Shown in pieces: positions 12,595-16,166 of a DNA stretch of 16,166 bases. The notes below the pieces were generated by a model. It was not told the origin of the DNA and made no database searches. It was given only the letters and a program-made list of their open reading frames with translations. A program made the translations under genes and the position numbers. Position 1 is the stretch's first letter, and the number at the start of each line of letters is the position of its first letter. Source of the stretch: a candidate division Zixibacteria bacterium RBG_16_43_9 (GTDB taxonomy: Bacteria > Zixibacteria > MSB-5A5 > RBG-16-43-9); assembly GCA_001775355.1 (NCBI GenBank), contig MEWM01000067.1, positions 31,669 through 47,834 of the forward strand, read 5' to 3'.

Positions 12595-13860
12595 TTAAAA
12601 CCTCCTCTCTTCCCTAGTCTGTTCAAACAAAATTGAGAAAAGCTTCTTTTCTTTTGAAGTCAACTTTACCCCTCTTCTTTTCATCACAATTTCTGCCGTA
12701 TCGATCATTTTCTCCAGCTTATACTCGGTAAATCCCTGTACCCCTCCCCAGCAGAAAGATGGTACGAATCTCTCCTTAACCATCCCTCCACCGAAAATAT
12801 TAGAGCCAAACCCGATATACATTCCGGTATTAAGTAAAGTTCCTATGCCAGTCTTGACGTGATCACCAATCATTGAGCCAACCTTGATTAGCCCTGTGTC
12901 GATCTCTTTTCCGTTCAAAACGACTTTGATCTTGCCGTAGTTATTCTTCAAATCGCTGTTAGTGGTCATTGCTCCTAAATTCACCCATTCCCCCACACAG
13001 GAATGACCTAAAAAACCGTCGTGATACTTGTTGTCATAACCTGAGAAGATTGAATTCTCCACCTCGCCCCCTATCCGGCAGAAAGGGCCTATGCTTGTCC
13101 CTTCCCTGATCTTTGCCCCCAGCAAGACGCTATTCATACCAATATAAGATGGACCTTCTATCCGCGTGAGAGACTGAATTTTTATATTCTCATCAATATA
13201 AATCGGACCTTTTCTGGCATCCAAAACCACGAAAGCATCTATGCGACCATTTTTGCCGATATAGACATCCTTTGGATTATAGATTTTAACTGAAGATTCA
13301 ACCCCCTTTTTGAAGTCATTTTTCTTAACCTTGCTTAACCTTTTGAAATCTCTTACGATCTCTTCTGAGTTTAATCTTATGAGATCCCAGAGATATTTAA
13401 TGAATTCAAGCTTAATCTCCGTCTTCTTAACCTTTTTTAATATCGACTCAATACTCGTTTTCTTATATAGGGTCTTAACCTCAGTTTCGTATTTTTTGAA
13501 ATCCTCACCTTTTAAGTTTAACGCCAGAAGTTCACCCTTCGAGATAAATGCTCTATCTTTTGTTGAGAAATTTATCTTTAGAGGAAGCTTCTCTTCTGCT
13601 AACATCCGCCCATTCAGGAAGAGCAGAAGGTCTTCTTTTTTTAGGTTAAAGTTATTGACCTTGTAAGAGGTCTTCTGTCTCAAGACTTCAGCTAAATAAT
13701 CCCGGCAGAGGAGGGAGACCTCAGCCCCAGGATAAAGCTGGATTAACTTATCCTTGACTTTCAGAATACCGCTTAGAAGCTCATAAACCGGGCGATTGTA
13801 AGTCAAGGGATAGAAGTTTGAGAACTTGTCGTCTTCGAAAATGAAGAGTTTTTTTGCCAT
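12595..13860 (-). CDS. Alternative GlmU-like sugar-nucleotide/acetyltransferase protein (left-handed beta-helix)
   Basis: This 421-residue protein resembles the 'alternative bacterial GlmU' group known from Bacteroidetes: a divergent N-terminal nucleotidyltransferase-like domain starting KLFIFEDDKFSNFYPLTYNR and PVYELLSGI, then a hexapeptide-repeat left-handed beta-helix (about 205-380) with NKYHDGFLGHSCVGEWVNLG and TTNSDLKNNYGKIKV. In GlmU-type enzymes these make UDP-GlcNAc from glucosamine-1-phosphate. The classical LxxGxGTRM pyrophosphorylase signature is not present. I chose ATG 13858-13860 because AGGAGAG lies 3 bases upstream and it gives the family N-terminus; an ATG at 13881 would add seven residues. 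The middle region (about 110-200) is lysine-rich and poorly conserved. A 332-base repeat tract separates it from galT downstream. Confidence 0.82.
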   Translation of the reverse strand: MAKKLFIFEDDKFSNFYPLTYNRPVYELLSGILKVKDKLIQLYPGAEVSLLCRDYLAEVLRQKTSYKVNNFNLKKEDLLLFLNGRMLAEEKLPLKINFSTKDRAFISKGELLALNLKGEDFKKYETEVKTLYKKTSIESILKKVKKTEIKLEFIKYLWDLIRLNSEEIVRDFKRLSKVKKNDFKKGVESSVKIYNPKDVYIGKNGRIDAFVVLDARKGPIYIDENIKIQSLTRIEGPSYIGMNSVLLGAKIREGTSIGPFCRIGGEVENSIFSGYDNKYHDGFLGHSCVGEWVNLGAMTTNSDLKNNYGKIKVVLNGKEIDTGLIKVGSMIGDHVKTGIGTLLNTGMYIGFGSNIFGGGMVKERFVPSFCWGGVQGFTEYKLEKMIDTAEIVMKRRGVKLTSKEKKLFSILFEQTREERRF

Positions 13861-13882
13861 TATCTCTCCTTTTAGGGACAAG

Positions 13883-13965
13883 TGGAGTGTAAAGCTTTAG
13901 CTTTACTATAAACCAATTCAAAAATAAGAGAAATCATTTAGGTAAACCTGAAGGTTTACACTCCA
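13883..13965. repeat. Two-hairpin module closed by an 11-bp outer stem
   Basis: The outer arms TGGAGTGTAAA (13883-13893) and TTTACACTCCA (13955-13965) pair perfectly, and the same bases also close the inner hairpins GTAAAGC-ttta-GCTTTAC (13889-13906) and GTAAACC-tgaa-GGTTTAC (13942-13959). The two folds compete. The foot is GGAG on both sides. The layout resembles the modules near the transposase, with a different sequence. It lies 23 bases upstream of the alternative-GlmU ATG. The rest of 13966-14041 shows nothing recognisable. Confidence 0.75.
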
Positions 13966-14041
13966 AAAAAAAATCCAAAGAATGTTTAGTAAAGCTATTC
14001 CCTTTTGCCAGATCAACAACTCCTTGTATGATTTTATTTTC

Positions 14042-14069
14042 TGATCACTGACCACTGACAACTCACCAC
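14042..14069. repeat. Tandem CACTGAC-type low-complexity repeat after htpX
   Basis: TGATCACTGACCACTGACAA then CTCACCAC: about four imperfect copies of a 7-8 base word, ending 5 bases from the htpX stop. Confidence 0.5.
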
Positions 14070-14074
14070 TATTT

Positions 14075-14974
14075 TCATTTTACAAAAGCCATCCCCCTTA
14101 ATCTTTTGACCCTTTCTTCAGTCGGCGGATGAGTATCGAAAAGGTTGTTCAATTTGCTCCTGTGGTCCAGTAACGGGTTAACGATATAAAGATGAGCGGT
14201 CGCCTTATTTGCCACCTCTAAGGGTTCGGTATCTTTGGAGATTTTCTCCAGGGCTGAAGCCAGCCCTTCCGGATAGCGGGTGAGCAAAGCACCTGAAGAG
14301 TCTGCCAGATATTCCTTCTGCCTGGAAATGGCTAACTGAAGAAGTTTTGCGATAATCGGAGCTAAGACCACCAGGATTAAGGCTAAAAGTATGATGATGG
14401 CATTTCCGCCACCTCTTCTACCTTCTCTTCTCCCTCTTCCATAAAAAAAGCTCCTTCCCATCCAGTCAGAAAGCAAGGCTACCGTGCCGACCAGGACCAC
14501 CACCAGGGTCGAATAGCGAATGTCATAATTTTTGATATGCGACATCTCGTGGGCAATTACTCCTTCTAACTCCAGACGGTTCATCTTCTGAAGAAGACCA
14601 GTGGTCACTGCGATGGCTGAATTTTGAGGATTTCTTCCAGTGGCAAAAGCATTCGGGGCAGTATCGTCAATTATATAAGTTTTAGGAGCTGGAACCCCTG
14701 CCGCAATTGCTAAACCTTCGATGGTATTGTAAAGATACGGGTTTTCCTTAGGATCAACCAATCTAGCCTGACTGACACCTAAGACCATTTTGTCCCCGTA
14801 GAAAAATGTGACAAAGGAAATAATGATGGCAATAGCCACAGCAAAGATAATTCCAGTCTCGCCCGCATGATAGGCCTCCCCAAAAACCCACCCCAAGAAG
14901 ACGATAAAAACTATGAACAAAAAGAGAAGTAAGAAGCTTTTTCTTTTGTTCTCTGTTATTTGTTCATAAATCAT
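14075..14974 (-). CDS. htpX: HtpX-like M48 zinc metalloprotease
   Basis: This 299-residue membrane protease belongs to envelope quality control. Two N-terminal membrane segments (about 14-32 and 40-58) precede the zinc site H142-E143-x2-H146 (AHEMSHIKNYD); a third and possibly fourth hydrophobic segment (about 155-170 and 191-213) follow. The third zinc ligand is E221 in RQKEYLADSSGAL. NAFATGRNP and the C-terminal THPPTEERVKRL are typical of HtpX. A Gly/Arg-rich loop (GRGRREGRRGGG) sits between the later membrane segments. The ATG at 14972-14974 follows GAGGAAG, and this ribosome site directly borders a repeat module. The lemA gene lies upstream in the same orientation, a known pairing, but here a transposase and repeats intervene. 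Confidence 0.94.
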   Translation of the reverse strand: MIYEQITENKRKSFLLLFLFIVFIVFLGWVFGEAYHAGETGIIFAVAIAIIISFVTFFYGDKMVLGVSQARLVDPKENPYLYNTIEGLAIAAGVPAPKTYIIDDTAPNAFATGRNPQNSAIAVTTGLLQKMNRLELEGVIAHEMSHIKNYDIRYSTLVVVLVGTVALLSDWMGRSFFYGRGRREGRRGGGNAIIILLALILVVLAPIIAKLLQLAISRQKEYLADSSGALLTRYPEGLASALEKISKDTEPLEVANKATAHLYIVNPLLDHRSKLNNLFDTHPPTEERVKRLRGMAFVK

Positions 14975-14983
14975 ACTTCCTCG

Positions 14984-15042
14984 GTAGAACAGACATTCTT
15001 GTCTGTTCTCTCTTTAAGGTCAGACAGTAATGTCTGACCTGC
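14984..15042 (+). repeat. BIME-like two-hairpin module 1 (downstream of the transposase)
   Basis: GTAG foot (14984-14987), hairpin AACAGACA-ttct-TGTCTGTT (14988-15007), a CTCTCTTTAAG spacer, hairpin GTCAGACA-gtaa-TGTCTGAC (15019-15038), then CTGC, a G-T variant of the outer pairing. It has the same plan as modules 15063-15116 and 15634-15687, with a longer spacer. Confidence 0.85.
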
Positions 15043-15062
15043 CAGCAACAGACCTTCACTCG

Positions 15063-15116
15063 GTAGAACAGGCATTCCTGCCTGTTCAGGGGGTCAGACA
15101 GGAATGTCTGACCTAC
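15063..15116 (+). repeat. BIME-like two-hairpin module 2 (at the transposase stop codon)
   Basis: GTAG (15063-15066), AACAGGCA-ttcc-TGCCTGTT, spacer CAGGGG, GTCAGACA-ggaa-TGTCTGAC, CTAC (15113-15116). Both hairpins thus carry GTAG at their outer foot. It matches 15632-15688 at all but about four of 57 positions. The transposase stop codon starts at 15121-15123, four bases past the CTAC. Confidence 0.9.
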
Positions 15117-15120
15117 CAGC

Positions 15121-15579
15121 TCATCTGCCATACTTCTCATTAAAATACCAGCCATGATATTTATATGGGTCATCAACCAGATTTTTCTTTACCGAGTTAT
15201 ACAGCATATAATTTAATTTTTCATCTAATTCTTTTTGATCCCTGATTATTCTGTCAAAAGATTCCTTCATCCAGACAGAACCCGAAGTTCTCTTTTTTAT
15301 GTTAATCAATCTGGCTGTTGTCCCTTTAATCCCTTTCATTATTCTTCTGAGTTGACATTCTCCACTTGGCGTCAACATCAGATGAACATGATCAGGCATT
15401 ATTACAACGGCAATAAGAGTATAAAACTTTTCATTATTCTTTATTACATGTTCTAAAACCAATTTCTGTTCCTCTATTGATAATTCTCCTTGAGCTGTTC
15501 TGAAAGTAACAAAATAGGTTGAGCCTTCTAATGTCCAGTGTGGTAGTTTTCTTCTGGTGATTTGAAGCCCTTCATCCAT
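15121..15579 (-). CDS. REP-associated tyrosine transposase (RAYT, Y1/HUH family)
   Basis: This 152-residue single-domain HUH nuclease is related to IS200/IS605 TnpA. It has the metal-binding H64-V-H66 in IMPDHVHLML, the STYFVTFRT strand (20-28), the family segment VWMKESFDRIIRDQKEL, and Y124 in NYMLYNSVKKNLVDDPYKY, which aligns with the nucleophilic tyrosine of the YxxxNPVKxGL motif. RAYTs cut single-stranded REP hairpins that carry a GTAG-type foot. An in-frame start at 15672 would add 31 residues encoded by repeat DNA; ATG 15577-15579 gives the family N-terminus, though its ribosome site is weak. It is packed between REP modules at both ends, with a hairpin 16 bases upstream of its ATG. All catalytic residues are intact, so it may be active. 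Confidence 0.88.
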   Translation of the reverse strand: MDEGLQITRRKLPHWTLEGSTYFVTFRTAQGELSIEEQKLVLEHVIKNNEKFYTLIAVVIMPDHVHLMLTPSGECQLRRIMKGIKGTTARLINIKKRTSGSVWMKESFDRIIRDQKELDEKLNYMLYNSVKKNLVDDPYKYHGWYFNEKYGR

Positions 15580-15595
15580 ATTGTATTTTTTAAAT

Positions 15596-15619
15596 GTCAG
15601 ACAGGAATGTCTGACATAC
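15596..15619 (-). repeat. Single REP-like hairpin upstream of the transposase start
   Basis: GTCAGACA-ggaa-TGTCTGAC with minus-strand foot GTAT instead of GTAG. It equals the second half of the two-hairpin module. It ends 16 bases from the transposase ATG and should be in its leader, so it could affect its translation. Confidence 0.75.
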
Positions 15620-15633
15620 CGGGTTTCTGTCCG

Positions 15634-15687
15634 GTAGAACAGGCATTCTTGCCTGTTCAGGGGGTCAGACAAGAATGTCCGACCTAC
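15634..15687 (+). repeat. BIME-like two-hairpin module 3 (upstream of the transposase)
   Basis: GTAG (15634-15637), AACAGGCA-ttct-TGCCTGTT, spacer CAGGGG, GTCAGACA-agaa-TGTCCGAC (one mismatch), CTAC (15684-15687). It lies 26 bases past the restored lemA stop. Confidence 0.88.
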
Positions 15688-15713
15688 TATTCATCTCTGT
15701 GTTTTAGCCCTTT

Positions 15714-16166
15714 TTAAAAACCTACTTTCGGCACTTCTCTTTTGGCTGCTCCCTCCACCTCGAAGTATTCTCTTGGTTTAAAGTTGAACATATTGGCGAT
15801 GATGCTGAGGGGAAGACCTGCTGGGCATTGTTATAAGATAAGATCGTATCGTTATAGAACTGCCTGGCATAAGCGATCTTGCTTTCAATGCCGGCTAACT
15901 CCTCTTGAAGCATCAGGAAATTCTGGTTGGCTTTTAATTCCGGATAATTCTCAGCCACTGCAAATAAAGTCTTGAGTGCAGAAGTCAGCATATCGCTGGC
16001 TTCAGCCTTTTCCTTAACAGTGCCTGCCTGTGCCCACTGGGTTCGGGCTTTGGCAACTGCCTCGAAAACTCCTCTTTCATGAGCCGCATCCCCTTTTACC
16101 GTTTCGACCAAATTCGGCACTAAATCCGCCCTTCTTTCCAACTGCACATCGATCTGGTGCCAGGCA
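15714..16166 (-). CDS. lemA: LemA family protein, 5' end cut by window edge, frameshifted near the 3' end
   Basis: The visible part begins [20 protein letters not shown] and continues through [33 protein letters not shown] and [14 protein letters not shown], the standard LemA helical core. LemA proteins are membrane-anchored, mostly helical and often encoded beside HtpX. As read, the frame continues past QQVFP into a nonsense tail that stops at 15722. One extra base in the G-run 15809-15812 (plus strand) would restore the family ending ([20 protein letters not shown], then EVPKVGF) with a stop at 15714-15716. So one base is missing here: a real mutation or an assembly error. The upstream anchor and start are outside the window; codon 16145-16147 (GTG) is an internal valine, not the start. 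Confidence 0.85.

Larger units (their letters stand above)
15063..15687 (-). mobile_element. RAYT gene bracketed by direct copies of a BIME module
   Basis: A unit of about 625 bases: module, RAYT gene, single hairpin, module. The two flanking modules are direct repeats of about 54 bases. It lies between htpX and lemA. Whether the whole unit moves is unknown; RAYT genes are often single-copy and immobile while their REP elements spread. Confidence 0.65.

Noticed and set aside
13310..13666. 118-residue plus-strand frame over the alternative GlmU gene
   Set aside because: It is antisense to a lysine-rich stretch, which gives a spurious Phe/Leu/Ser-rich open frame.
14964..15176. 70-residue minus-strand frame between the transposase and htpX
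   Set aside because: Its sequence is the repeat modules read as codons and it overlaps the transposase 3' end and htpX start.
14984..15687. CRISPR array
   Set aside because: The repeated units are hairpin pairs at irregular distance with a transposase gene between them; there are no regular unique spacers and no cas genes.

Overview
The window looks like ordinary bacterial chromosome from an uncultured, probably Gram-negative lineage of moderate GC. Every recognisable gene, including three tRNAs, lies on the minus strand. Gene content (a short inositol-phosphate synthase with a phosphatidylinositol-phosphate synthase-like enzyme, a Bacteroidetes-style alternative GlmU, HtpX/LemA, GlgA/GalT) together with many GTAG-footed palindromes suggests a candidate phylum on the FCB/WOR-3/Zixibacteria side. 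That placement is inference only, because no rRNA or other taxonomic marker is present.

Layout, left to right (transcription runs right to left): a truncated S41 C-terminal processing protease and thymidylate kinase (1-2301); a repeat-bearing gap with an intrinsic terminator (2302-2488); an inositol-lipid cluster of inositol-3-phosphate synthase, CDP-alcohol phosphatidyltransferase of the phosphatidylinositol-phosphate synthase type and an Aur1-like PAP2 membrane enzyme (2489-5193); rsmI and a B12-binding radical SAM protein (5301-7419); a long gap with a possible small ORF, palindromes and tRNA-Leu(UAA) (7453-8263); an AlkD-like DNA glycosylase (8264-8980); a repeat-rich tract with tRNA-Cys(GCA) and tRNA-Gly(GCC) (8981-9717); glgA and galT under a near-consensus sigma70 promoter (9718-12323); a cluster of nested palindromes (12340-12581); an alternative GlmU (12595-13860); htpX (14075-14974); a REP-associated tyrosine transposase (RAYT) packed between two-hairpin BIME-like modules (14984-15687); and a 5'-truncated, frameshifted lemA running off the right edge.

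Most genes are housekeeping. The least ordinary feature is the intergenic DNA. Nearly every larger gap carries short-loop palindromes, many with the tetranucleotide GTAG (or GTGG, GCAG, GTAT) at the foot, as expected for REP elements processed by RAYT enzymes. The window also contains one RAYT gene flanked by the best-formed copies. At least six unrelated stem sequences share the foot, so either one enzyme family serves many hairpin families or several RAYTs are or were active. A second coherent theme is inositol phospholipid synthesis: glucose-6-phosphate to inositol-3-phosphate, then phosphatidylinositol phosphate, then dephosphorylation or transfer by the PAP2 enzyme.
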